Shown in pieces: positions 1 through 6,766 of a DNA stretch of 8,911 nt. The notes beneath the pieces are model-generated. The model had not been told where the DNA came from. It saw nothing but the letters and a program-made list of their open reading frames with translations, and made no database searches. The DNA is from an uncultured Hyphomicrobiales bacterium (GTDB lineage: Bacteria > Pseudomonadota > Alphaproteobacteria > Rhizobiales > Aestuariivirgaceae), in the NCBI GenBank assembly GCA_903930095.1, contig CAIYXE010000516.1, positions 1 through 8,911 on the forward strand. Direction: 5' to 3'. The translations under genes and the position numbers were made by a program. Numbering within the stretch: position 1 is the stretch's first letter; the number at the start of each line of letters is the position of its first letter.

Positions 1-385
1 CCGCGTTCTTGCTTGCGGCATAATGCGACAGCTGCGGTTCGCGCGCGGCAAGCGAGGAGATGTGGACGAAGCGGCCCACCCGTGCTGGCAGCGCGGCCGC
101 GGCAAGCGCTTCGGTGCCCTCGCGGTTGACGCTGAAATAGTCTTGCCTGCCCAACGCCGCGAGCACGCCCGCAAGGTGGACGACGGCATCGGCACCCGTC
201 ACCAGGCGTTGCAGTGCATCGGCATCAGAGAGACCGCCCGCCACCATCTCCACGCCGTCCGGAAGCCCTGCTGCCCCGGGGTTGCGCACCAGGGCGCGCA
301 GCTGGTGGCCACGGCGGATGAGTTCGGCCACGGCATGGCGGCCGGCAAATCCGGTGGCACCGGTGATGGCGACGAGACGGGTCAT
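1..385 (-). CDS. Extended SDR, NAD(P)-dependent epimerase/dehydratase family, 3' end missing; candidate ceramide reductase (CerR-like)
   Basis: Only the N-terminal 128 codons are inside the window; the gene continues past the left edge. The translation opens MTRLVAITGATGFAGRHAV, with the Rossmann glycine motif GATGFAG at residues 9-15. Further in are an HLAG motif (70-73), the HISS strand (108-111, where the catalytic Ser/Thr normally sits) and the active-site pair Y122-x3-K126 in YAASK. Together these define an extended (atypical, NDUFA9-like) SDR that binds NAD(P) through its N-terminal half. The ATG at 385 is chosen because the Rossmann strand starts directly after it; no convincing Shine-Dalgarno is visible. 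It lies 37 bp behind a fatty acyl-AMP ligase on the same strand, so the two are probably co-transcribed. In Caulobacter an NDUFA9-like SDR next to an acyl-ACP synthetase is the ceramide reductase CerR, which makes that the favoured but unproven role. Other NDUFA9-like proteins and hopanoid-associated HpnA-type SDRs look similar over this stretch. Confidence 0.85.
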   Translation of the reverse strand, partial: MTRLVAITGATGFAGRHAVAELIRRGHQLRALVRNPGAAGLPDGVEMVAGGLSDADALQRLVTGADAVVHLAGVLAALGRQDYFSVNREGTEALAAAALPARVGRFVHISSLAAREPQLSHYAASKNA

Positions 386-422
386 CGTGTCGGCCGTGCC
401 GCAGATGTGGGCGGCCTGGCTG

Positions 423-2222
423 TCAGAGCGCTGCTTCGAGAAGGGCTGCCGCGGGCGCTGAGGCGAACGCGGTGAGTTCGCCGATCTCGCCCATCAGGAA
501 TTTCTGCTTGGCGCCCGCGCGCGACAGCTTTCCGGAAGAGGTGAAAGGCAGGCTCTTGGGCGGCACCATGACGACCCTGCATTCGATGCCAGCACTGCGG
601 TGGACGACGGCCGACACCTCATGGCGCAGCGCCTCGATGGCAGCACAATCCTGCAGGCGGCACTGCACCAGCACGGTCACCTCGTCCTCGCCGTCGTCGC
701 CCTCGACGGCGAAGGCGGCGACGTCGCCGGAGCGCAGCGGCTCGATCTGCTCGGCCGCCCATTCGATGTCCTGCGGCCAGATGTTGCGGCCATTGTGCAG
801 GATCAGGTCCTTGGCGCGGCCGGTGATGACGATCTCGCCGTCAAGCCAGTAGCCCATGTCGCCCGTGTCGAGGAAGCCGTCACCGCCCAGCGCCGTGGCG
901 GTCGCTTCCGCATTGTGGAAATAGCCGGACATCAGGCTCGGCGTCCTGACGAAGATGCGGCCCACTTCACGCTCGCCCAGCACCGCGCCGCGCTCGCCGC
1001 GGATTTCCACCGTGCTGGCGGCCAGCGGGCGCCCGCAGACGACGAAGCTCCTCGCACCTTCACCGCTGGCGGGAAGGGCGCGGCCCGTGGTCTTGAGCGC
1101 ATGACGGTCGATCCGGTCGATGCGGATGGGCTGCTCGGCGTCGACGAAGGAAATGGCCAGCGTGGTCTCGGCCATGCCATAGCTCGGCAGGAAGGCCTGC
1201 GGCCGGAAGCCGGCGACCGAAAGGGTCGCGCCGAAGCTTTCGAGAACGTCGGCGCGCACCATGTCGCCGCCGATGCCGGCAACCCGCAGCCGGGACAGAT
1301 CGAGCGTCACCGCGTCGCCGTTGATGCGGCGGGCCGCCAGGTCATAGCCGAAGCTCGGCGAATAGGTGATGGTGGTGGCGTTGTCAGACATCAGCTTCAG
1401 CCACAGCGCCGGGCGGCGGGCGAAGCTCGTGGTGGCGAGGAAGTCGACACTCACCTGCCCCAGCATGGGCGACAGGCAGAAGCCCACGAGGCCCATGTCA
1501 TGGTAGAGCGGCAGCCAGGAGAAGGCGCGGTCGTCAGGCGTCAGCCTCAGGCCCTCGCGCAGGATGCCGCGGGCATTGGCGATGATGGCCTTCTGCGAGA
1601 TCAGCACGCCCTTGGGGCATGAGGTGGAGCCGGAGGAATACTGGATATAGGCCTCCTCATCGGGGCCGAAGGGTTCGAGCTTGGCGGCGGCTTCCGGCAG
1701 CGCCTGCAGCGCGGCATGGCTCAGCACCCTGAACACGCCCGCACGGGCAGCGCCCTCGCTGATGTGCCCGAGAAACTCCTCGCTGGCCACAACGGTGCCG
1801 GCCTTGGCCGCGGACAGCATGCCCGCCACCCGCTCGATGTAGGACTCCTTGCCGCCGATATACATCGTGTAGGGCATCGGGCAGGGCAGCAGCCCGGCAT
1901 ATTGGCAGCCGAAGAACACCGCCATGAAATCCGCCCCGGTCTCAGCGACGATGGCCACGCGTTCCCCGCGCTTCAGGCCGAGGGAGAGCAGCTTGCGCGC
2001 GGTGGCCTGGGCCCGGCGGCGGAGTTCGGCATAGGGCAGGACCGACTGCAGTTCACCGCGCGCGGAATAGAAATTGAAGCCGGTCACGCCACGCGCGGCA
2101 TAATCGAGGCCTTCGGCAAGTGAATGGAAACCGGCGAGGTCCTGGGAGAGGCTGCGGTTACTGGTCGGCGTCGGAGACCCCGGACCAGCGGCATCGTGAT
2201 TCCGCTTCAGCGCACTCTGCAT
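423..2222 (-). CDS. Fatty acyl-AMP ligase / acyl-ACP synthetase (FAAL family), candidate AasR
   Basis: This 599-residue cytosolic adenylating enzyme activates a fatty acid with ATP to acyl-AMP and, as is usual for the family, passes it to a carrier protein. All ANL core motifs are present: A3 P-loop YSSGSTSCPKG (about 195-205), the FAAL-typical SWLPLYHDMGLVG (235-247), A5 SYGMAETT (347-354), A7 LDTGD (451-455), A8 GRAKDLI (468-474), the FAAL-style NGRNIWPQDIEW (477-488) and A10 SSGKLSR with catalytic Lys565. The YHDMG and RNxxPQDIE signatures separate FAALs from acyl-CoA ligases, so carrier-protein loading is more likely than CoA ligation. The length is normal for a stand-alone FAAL and no PKS/NRPS domain is fused. 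The ATG at 2222 has a weak AGGGG 11 nt upstream and follows an AT-rich gap. An extended SDR follows after 37 bp. In Caulobacter the corresponding enzyme AasR loads the acyl carrier protein that feeds serine palmitoyltransferase; that role here is inferred from the pairing. The last ~25 residues are Ala-rich. Confidence 0.93.
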   Translation of the reverse strand: MQSALKRNHDAAGPGSPTPTSNRSLSQDLAGFHSLAEGLDYAARGVTGFNFYSARGELQSVLPYAELRRRAQATARKLLSLGLKRGERVAIVAETGADFMAVFFGCQYAGLLPCPMPYTMYIGGKESYIERVAGMLSAAKAGTVVASEEFLGHISEGAARAGVFRVLSHAALQALPEAAAKLEPFGPDEEAYIQYSSGSTSCPKGVLISQKAIIANARGILREGLRLTPDDRAFSWLPLYHDMGLVGFCLSPMLGQVSVDFLATTSFARRPALWLKLMSDNATTITYSPSFGYDLAARRINGDAVTLDLSRLRVAGIGGDMVRADVLESFGATLSVAGFRPQAFLPSYGMAETTLAISFVDAEQPIRIDRIDRHALKTTGRALPASGEGARSFVVCGRPLAASTVEIRGERGAVLGEREVGRIFVRTPSLMSGYFHNAEATATALGGDGFLDTGDMGYWLDGEIVITGRAKDLILHNGRNIWPQDIEWAAEQIEPLRSGDVAAFAVEGDDGEDEVTVLVQCRLQDCAAIEALRHEVSAVVHRSAGIECRVVMVPPKSLPFTSSGKLSRAGAKQKFLMGEIGELTAFASAPAAALLEAAL

Positions 2223-2384
2223 ATCTTTGAAAACCCCTGCACTCGGAAACTTTTCTGCAGATTCCGCTCAGCCCCCCGGCTTACGCGTCACCCGATAATT
2301 TTCAGTAACAGGGCGGACGATTCCGCGGAAATCACTTGTTGTTTCAGTTTGTAACGCATTGCGGCGATTAATTAGTCTTGTTTA
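2223..2384 (-). promoter_or_regulatory. AT-rich intergenic region, probable promoter zone of the acyl-AMP ligase gene
   Basis: This 162-bp gap between the unknown membrane protein and the acyl-AMP ligase is visibly richer in A and T than the flanking coding DNA. It contains the run TAATTAATC near 2366-2374 and AAAATTATC near 2294-2302 (minus strand). It is the longest non-coding stretch upstream of the left-hand genes, so it is the natural place for their promoter. I could not find a -35/-10 pair with good spacing, so no exact promoter is called. There is no hairpin with a T-run that would mark a terminator for the upstream gene. A short palindrome, CGCATTGCG, lies at about 2355-2363. Confidence 0.4.
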
Positions 2385-2933
2385 TCAACGCTTTAGAAAT
2401 CCAAGATAGATGGCCAGTCCGAGCAGCGCAAGCGCCCCGAAGGCAAAGCCAGACACCCATGACAGGATCAGCGAGGCGGAGCTGTAACCCGGCTGCGGCC
2501 CGGCGGGTGCTAGGGCGGCGGATTGGCGCTCGCGCGCAACCATAAGGTGCGCCATATGGCGGCGGATGGCGGTAGCCATCAACTCCCGGTCGGCGGTTTC
2601 CAGCAGGATCTCGCGCCGGTCCTGGCGGTGCTGCAGGAAACGGTAGCTGCGCGGGTCGGGCTCCATCACCACGAAGGAGATGAGGTCGATCCACAGCTTG
2701 GGCGGTTCGCCGGGAACCAGCGCCAGGTCGAACAGTTCGCGCGCCTCGGGCGCGGACTCGACCAGCGGCAGAAGATCGTCCTTGAGCAATTGCAGGCGCA
2801 GCGACTTCGAGTCGCGCAGTTCGAGCGTTGCCTCAAAATGGGCCGCTTCGGCCCGCCGCGCCTCGCGCAGGGCGCCGGCCAGCCCGTCCCGTTCCGGTGT
2901 CGATGCGCTTCTCGCCAAGACCAGCGCTCCCAT
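2385..2933 (-). CDS. Conserved-type hypothetical protein with C-terminal membrane anchor
   Basis: I do not recognise a named family. The protein of about 182 residues has a charged, mostly helical N-terminal part (Arg/Glu/Ala-rich, TPERDGLAGALREARRAEA) and a central block that looks folded, with LRLQLLKDDLLPLV, then LWIDLISFVVMEPDPRSYRF and REILLETADRELMATAIRRH. A short Ala/Pro/Gly linker leads to one hydrophobic segment, WVSGFAFGALALLGLAIYLGF, that ends in LKR. There is no signal peptide, so it should be tail-anchored with the bulk in the cytoplasm. I chose the ATG at 2933, which has GGGG 4 nt upstream. An in-frame ATG at 2993 would add 20 residues, but it lies inside a perfect hairpin stem and lacks a Shine-Dalgarno. 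The gene lies 82 bp after the hydroxylase-family gene and 162 bp before the acyl-AMP ligase, so it may be the last gene of the upstream operon. Its function is unknown. Confidence 0.8.
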   Translation of the reverse strand: MGALVLARSASTPERDGLAGALREARRAEAAHFEATLELRDSKSLRLQLLKDDLLPLVESAPEARELFDLALVPGEPPKLWIDLISFVVMEPDPRSYRFLQHRQDRREILLETADRELMATAIRRHMAHLMVARERQSAALAPAGPQPGYSSASLILSWVSGFAFGALALLGLAIYLGFLKR

Positions 2934-2988
2934 AATGCCCCGTGCTGTGCCGCCGTGGGACAGCTTTGCAGCACGTCCCGCCCCACCG

Positions 2989-3006
2989 GCCATGCCGCTG
3001 CATGGC
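2989..3006 (-). terminator. Perfect 7-bp hairpin after the hydroxylase gene; possible attenuator, no T-run
   Basis: The inverted repeat GCCATGC-CGCT-GCATGGC begins about 9 nt beyond the stop codon of the sterol desaturase-family gene, in the 82-bp gap before the next gene. The stem is perfect and the loop is 4 nt. The following minus-strand bases are G-rich rather than T-rich, so it is not a canonical intrinsic terminator. It could protect the mRNA 3' end or partly attenuate transcription. It also buries the alternative upstream ATG (2993) of the next gene in a stem, which favours the internal start at 2933. Confidence 0.35.
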
Positions 3007-3015
3007 GCGTGCCAG

Positions 3016-3780
3016 TCAGCGCCTCTCCAGCGGCGTCACGAGCAGGCCGCCCAGCGGCCGTTCCTTGCGGCCCTCGGTGCCGATCGGCATGTCGGGCGTG
3101 CGCACCGTGGCGCTGCGGCTGCGGAACAGCCGGTCCCACACAGACAGCAGCGCGGAATAGTTCGAATCCGTGTCGCGGCGGATCGCGTGGTGATGCACCC
3201 AGTGGATCGACGGCGTGACGACAAGGAATGACAGCGCCCGCTCCAGCCGCGGCGGCAGGCGCAGGTTGGAATGGTGGAACATGGCGGAGAGCGCCAGCAG
3301 CGTCTCGAACACCACCACACTCAGCAGCGGCACGCCGAGCAGCAGGATCACCCCTGCCCTGACCAGCGACGACAGCAGCACCTCGCCGAAATGGAAGCGG
3401 AGTGCCGAGCTTGCATCGAGAAACTCATCCAGATGATGCACTTCGTGGAAGCGCCACAGGAAGGGCCATTCATGGTTGGCGCGGTGCCACCAGTAGATCC
3501 AGCAGTCGAGGATCAGGAGGTCGAGCAGCAGCCCCTGCCAGCCGCTCCACCATTCCGGCCGCCAGCCCAGCGCGTGGGAGGCCGTGAAGGCCGCAAGCGG
3601 CACCACCACCGCCCAGGACAGCACCGCATTCACACCCGCCAGCGACAGGTTGCGCGCCACGCGCCTGACACCGCCCACCACGCGCGCCATGGGGAACAGC
3701 CGTTCCGCCACCAGCAGCACGGCCAGCGTGCCAAGCACCACGGCGCCCTTGTAGGTCAGCAGGAAGGCCAGTTGATCCAT
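3016..3780 (-). CDS. Sterol desaturase / fatty acid hydroxylase family membrane protein
   Basis: This 254-residue integral membrane protein carries the complete histidine signature of the FA_hydroxylase superfamily (PF04116): HRANH (99-103, HX3H), HEVHH (112-116, HX2HH) and HWVHHH (193-198, HX2HH), plus intervening histidines at 130 and 169-170. These residues bind a non-haem di-metal centre that uses O2 to hydroxylate or desaturate lipid substrates. Hydrophobic segments lie at about 12-27, 46-66, 83-97 and 135-168, so the His boxes face the cytoplasm as usual. The Arg-rich region after residue 218 is a soluble tail. Its ATG shares one base with the TGA of the upstream AbrB-family gene (TGATG), which means translational coupling. 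The substrate cannot be read from the sequence. Bacterial members act on carotenoids, sterol-like lipids, ornithine lipids, alkylglycerols or sphingolipid acyl chains. The nearby acyl-AMP ligase/SDR pair makes a lipid substrate plausible. Confidence 0.92.
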   Translation of the reverse strand: MDQLAFLLTYKGAVVLGTLAVLLVAERLFPMARVVGGVRRVARNLSLAGVNAVLSWAVVVPLAAFTASHALGWRPEWWSGWQGLLLDLLILDCWIYWWHRANHEWPFLWRFHEVHHLDEFLDASSALRFHFGEVLLSSLVRAGVILLLGVPLLSVVVFETLLALSAMFHHSNLRLPPRLERALSFLVVTPSIHWVHHHAIRRDTDSNYSALLSVWDRLFRSRSATVRTPDMPIGTEGRKERPLGGLLVTPLERR

Positions 3781-4850
3781 CAGCGGTCCTTGAGTTTTGA
3801 GGGCTGGGCAGGTGCCGTTGCCCCTGCTGCCACACCCATCCGTCCGAGAACATAGGCCGTTACCAGCGGCATCAAAAGGGCAAGACCGATATAGCGCGCC
3901 ATCTGATGAGCGCCGACATAGGCCGGGTCGAGGTTCAGCGCAAAGGCCATGATCGTCATGGCATCGAGTCCTCCCGGCGCGAATGCGAGCAGCGTCAGCG
4001 CCAGCGGAAGGCCCGAGACGGCGCTGGTGATCCCCGCCCCCGCCAGCGCAATGGCGAGCGCGATCAGGAAGCCCGAGAAACCTTCCTTCAATGCCTCGCG
4101 GAATTCAGTGAAGGTGAAGTGTGAGAAGCGCGCACCAATCATCACCCCCAGCACGACATTCGCAGGGATGAGCACGAAGGCGGGTGCGGTGCCGGAGATG
4201 ACGCCCGACAATTCGAGTCCGGCACTGGCCAGCATCGGCCCCAGCATGAGGCCTGCAGGAACCCGCATCCACTCCAGCGCATAGCCCGCCGCAGCCGAAA
4301 CGGCGATGAGCAGCAGGATGTCGACCATGCTGCCGATCTCGCCGGGTCCGGCATGATAGGCGGAGGCAGGCGACATCCAGGAGATCAGCGTCGGCAGGGC
4401 CGCCACCAGAAAGAACAGCCTGATGCATTGCGCGATGGTCACGCGCCGCATGTCTGCCTTGGTGCTGCTGGCCAACAGCAACACGAGGGAGAGCGCGCCG
4501 GGCAGGCTGGCGAACAGCGCGGTCGCTGCGTCCCACCCGCTGCGCTTCACGTAGTAGGCCGTGCAGGCCCAGGTGACGAAGACCACGGTGAGGCCGAGGA
4601 AGGCGATGGAGAGCGGCCACTGCGCCGCCCTGTCCACCGTGTCCCAGGTGACGGATGTTCCCGTCTGGATCCCGAGGAATATGAAGGACATGGCGCGCAG
4701 CCAGTCCGGCATGCCGACCTTGACGCCGGAAAAGATCGCAACAATCGCCGCCAGCATGCTGCCCGCAAGCCAGGGTGCGGGAATGCCGACAAGCCAGAAG
4801 ACCAGGCCGCCCAGGGCGCCGATCAGCAGGCCCGCGGCCGTGTCACGCAT
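3780..4850 (-). CDS. AbrB-family (AbrB/ammonia monooxygenase-like) integral membrane protein, putative transporter
   Basis: This is a very hydrophobic protein of 356 residues with about ten predicted membrane segments. Two halves resemble each other, as in the duplicated Gneg_AbrB family (PF05145). The first half has GIPAPWLAGSML and later PGALSLVLLLASSTKADMRRVT; the second has RVPAGLMLGPMLASAGLEL and later PGGLDAMTIMAFALNLDPAYV, followed by HQMARYIGL. The name comes from the E. coli membrane protein AbrB (regulator of aidB) and does not imply the Bacillus DNA-binding AbrB. The old label ammonia monooxygenase is unsupported biochemically. A transport role is assumed and the substrate is unknown. 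I use the ATG at 4850, which overlaps the stop of the phosphatase gene by 8 nt (ATGCGTGA). An upstream ATG at 4892 would add 14 residues (MRNSPRLCCTRGPR) encoded inside the preceding gene and unlike a family N-terminus. The 3' end overlaps the next start by one base. Confidence 0.9.
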   Translation of the reverse strand: MRDTAAGLLIGALGGLVFWLVGIPAPWLAGSMLAAIVAIFSGVKVGMPDWLRAMSFIFLGIQTGTSVTWDTVDRAAQWPLSIAFLGLTVVFVTWACTAYYVKRSGWDAATALFASLPGALSLVLLLASSTKADMRRVTIAQCIRLFFLVAALPTLISWMSPASAYHAGPGEIGSMVDILLLIAVSAAAGYALEWMRVPAGLMLGPMLASAGLELSGVISGTAPAFVLIPANVVLGVMIGARFSHFTFTEFREALKEGFSGFLIALAIALAGAGITSAVSGLPLALTLLAFAPGGLDAMTIMAFALNLDPAYVGAHQMARYIGLALLMPLVTAYVLGRMGVAAGATAPAQPSKLKDR

Positions 4851-5655
4851 GCGGGGCCCGCGCGTGCAGCACAGCCTCGGCGAATTCCGCAAAGCCGTGC
4901 CCGCCCTCGCCCGCCGTCACATAGCGCGGCAGATGCGGCATGAGCTTGGCATAGGGCCGGATGTTGGCAACGCCGATGCCCATCGGGAACACCGCATACA
5001 TCGGCGCATCATTGGGCGAGTCGCCGCAGTAGGCGATCTTGTGCACATCATTTTCAACATTGATACCAAAGGCTTCCGCGACGAACCTGCTACTCATGGT
5101 GAGCTTGTCGTGGGCCCCGAACCAGGCATTCACATGGATCGAGGAGACCTTCGCGGCAGCGCCTTCCGCATGGAAGGCCTCGGCAATCTTCTGCGCGGTG
5201 GCCAGCGGCAGCGGCGGCACGTCCTCGCAGAAGTCGATGGCAACGTCGATCTCGCGATAGGCCTGGTCGGAGGCGATGGCGGTGCCGGGAAAGTCCTTCA
5301 GCACGCGATTGGCAATCGTCCAGAGCTTGCCCGTGTTGGCGCGCCGCTCCTCAGCTGATTGCGCATAGACGCGGATCATGCGTTTTTCGTCGTCGCGGTA
5401 GCGAAAATAGAAGGCGCCGTTCTCACCCACCACGCCATCGACCGGCCACTGCCGCGCGATGAGGTCGCACCATCCGGCGGGCCGCCCGGTGATGGGGACG
5501 ACCTTGATGCCCGCGCGCTTCAGTTTCCATAATGCGTCAAAGGCCTCGGCCGGCAGGCGGCCGTGCAGGGTGAGCGTGTCGTCGATGTCCGTCAGCACGG
5601 CTTCAACCCCCGCGAGCATGTCGCGTGGGGCTGCGGTCAGGGGCAGCATGGTCAT
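4843..5655 (-). CDS. HAD superfamily (subclass IIB) phosphatase
   Basis: This 270-residue cytosolic protein has all four HAD motifs. Motif I is DIDDTLT with nucleophile Asp23 and general acid Asp25. Motif II is in PITGRPAG (T56). Motif III is probably K184 in HDKLTM. Motif IV is GDSPND (211-216), which binds Mg2+. The large insert between motifs II and III (about 80-180) is a C2-type cap, placing it in the Cof/sucrose-phosphatase-like IIB group that removes phosphate from sugar phosphates or other small metabolites. The substrate is not predictable from sequence alone. The start ATG at 5655 overlaps the stop codon of the FAD oxidoreductase by 4 nt (ATGA). No Shine-Dalgarno is visible, so translation probably depends on coupling. 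A second ATG two codons in (5649) is an equally possible start. Its 3' end overlaps the AbrB-family gene. Confidence 0.92.
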   Translation of the reverse strand: MTMLPLTAAPRDMLAGVEAVLTDIDDTLTLHGRLPAEAFDALWKLKRAGIKVVPITGRPAGWCDLIARQWPVDGVVGENGAFYFRYRDDEKRMIRVYAQSAEERRANTGKLWTIANRVLKDFPGTAIASDQAYREIDVAIDFCEDVPPLPLATAQKIAEAFHAEGAAAKVSSIHVNAWFGAHDKLTMSSRFVAEAFGINVENDVHKIAYCGDSPNDAPMYAVFPMGIGVANIRPYAKLMPHLPRYVTAGEGGHGFAEFAEAVLHARAPHA

Positions 5656-6722
5656 GAGAGGGCGGGCCTGTCTGGGTGGTAAGGATCAAGCAGCGCATCG
5701 CGCCTGCCGGTGAGGAGTTCCTCCGCGGCGAAGCGGCCGAGTGCTGCGGCGAGCGTCACGCCGGAATGGGTGACGATGGTGTAGAGGCCGGCACGGCCCC
5801 GCGGCCGGCCAATGGCAGGGAAACCGTCGGCGGGCGTTGGCCGGTGGCCGGCGGTCAGGAAATCGAGGCCCAGCCCCTCCGCACCCGTCACCATCGCCTC
5901 GACCTTGTGCTGGAGGCTGGCGGCCAGCGCCTCGGCATCGCCTTCCGGGTCGGCCCCGGCGAAGTCGGTGCCGGCAACGATGCGGCCCTCTGCCGTCTGG
6001 CGGATGTGGAGGCCGGGCGTCATCACGAGGCCATTGAGAAGCTTTGGCGCAGGCTTCGAATGGGCCAGCAGCCCGGCGGGCGCGGTGAGCTTCAGCGTGA
6101 TGCCGGCTGAAGCGAGAAGGGCCTCGGTGTGCACACCGGCAGTGACCAGCGTTTCATCGGCATGGATCACGCCGTCATTGGTCATGACGCCCGTGACCCT
6201 GCCCTCGCCCTCGAGCCATTTGACGGGCGCGCCTGACAGTACCTCCGCCCCCAGCGCGGTTGCCGCCGCAAGCAGCGCCTGCGAGGTGGCGAGCGGTTCG
6301 AGCACCCCCTCTTCCTCTGCAAGAAAGGCGTGCTCCGGCACGTCCCGGAGATTGGGTTCGCGTTGGAGGATCTCCGCGCGCGTGAGGCGGCGGATGGGAT
6401 GGCCCCAGGCCCGGCGCTGCTCGGCATAGGCTGCGAGTTCGGCCTCCGGAAGGTCCCAGATGAGCCCGCCGCACCAGTTGACGGCGAGTGCCGGAATCTC
6501 TGCCGCCAGCCGGTGCCATTCCGCAATCGCGTGCTGGCGCAGGCGGAAATAGGGTTCCGGGTTTCCCCAGCTGGCGTTGATCCAGGCCCAGCTGTTGCGC
6601 GTGGCAAGGCCGCCGGTTTCGCCCGCCTCGAGAACGGTCACATCCGCACCGCCCTTCGCAAGGTGCCAGGCGGCCGATGCGCCGATAATCCCCGACCCGA
6701 TAACGATGACGCGCTTGGGCAT
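5652..6722 (-). CDS. FAD-dependent oxidoreductase, DAO (D-amino acid dehydrogenase-like) family
   Basis: This 356-residue flavoenzyme belongs to the DAO fold (PF01266), whose members oxidise amino acids, sarcosine/glycine, glycerol-3-phosphate or 2-hydroxyacids. The N-terminus MPKRVIVIGSGIIGASAAWH gives the dinucleotide motif GSGIIG (9-14), followed by the ribose-binding acidic residue Glu32 in VTVLEAG. The middle of the protein has the family-typical VTAGVHTEALL. The C-terminus has RPTPADGFPAIGR followed by HSGVTLAAALGRFAAEELLTG, the usual second FAD contact. The length fits a soluble DadA/GlyO-like enzyme. I use the ATG at 6722 rather than the in-frame one at 6770 because GGGGAG lies 5 nt upstream and the Rossmann strand begins directly after it. 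It is the first gene of a four-gene overlapping block and ends in a 4-nt overlap with the HAD phosphatase. The substrate is unknown, and no partner subunit is visible. Confidence 0.93.
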   Translation of the reverse strand: MPKRVIVIGSGIIGASAAWHLAKGGADVTVLEAGETGGLATRNSWAWINASWGNPEPYFRLRQHAIAEWHRLAAEIPALAVNWCGGLIWDLPEAELAAYAEQRRAWGHPIRRLTRAEILQREPNLRDVPEHAFLAEEEGVLEPLATSQALLAAATALGAEVLSGAPVKWLEGEGRVTGVMTNDGVIHADETLVTAGVHTEALLASAGITLKLTAPAGLLAHSKPAPKLLNGLVMTPGLHIRQTAEGRIVAGTDFAGADPEGDAEALAASLQHKVEAMVTGAEGLGLDFLTAGHRPTPADGFPAIGRPRGRAGLYTIVTHSGVTLAAALGRFAAEELLTGRRDALLDPYHPDRPALS

Positions 6723-6727
6723 GATCA

Positions 6728-6733
6728 CTCCCC
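6728..6733 (-). promoter_or_regulatory. Shine-Dalgarno GGGGAG deciding the oxidoreductase start
   Basis: GGGGAG is placed 5 nt before the ATG at 6722. It is the clearest ribosome-binding site in the window; most other starts here are coupled by overlap or lack one. It directly abuts the 3' arm of the hairpin at 6734-6750, so folding of that stem could influence ribosome access. Confidence 0.7.
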
Positions 6734-6750
6734 GCAGCCTTGCTGGCTGC
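6734..6750 (-). other. Perfect 6-bp hairpin abutting the oxidoreductase Shine-Dalgarno
   Basis: The inverted repeat GCAGCC-TTGCT-GGCTGC on the plus strand forms a stem-loop in the leader of the oxidoreductase mRNA. The stem ends one base before the Shine-Dalgarno GGGGAG. There is no T-run after it, so it is not a standard terminator. It could be an mRNA stability or translation-initiation element, or simply chance in GC-rich DNA. Confidence 0.4.
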
Positions 6751-6766
6751 ATGCGGAGAACTAGCC

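Noticed and set aside
600..1622. Long plus-strand open frame (340 codons) opposite the acyl-AMP ligase
   Set aside because: It is antisense to a gene with complete ANL motifs. The translation is His/Arg/Gly-rich with no recognisable domain, as expected for the complement of GC-rich codons.
2382..2390. TTATCAACG as a possible DnaA box
   Set aside because: It is a single copy that departs from TTATCCACA, with no cluster and no dnaA or partition genes nearby.
3780..4850. DNA-binding AbrB regulator or true ammonia monooxygenase
   Set aside because: The protein is a polytopic membrane protein with two repeated halves. It has no swapped-hairpin DNA-binding domain and no AMO copper-site residues. 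Both labels are historical names.
4851..4892. Upstream ATG extending the AbrB-family protein by 14 residues
   Set aside because: The extension lies within the phosphatase gene and is polar and Cys/Arg-rich, unlike a family N-terminus. The ATG at 4850 gives the usual short stop/start overlap.
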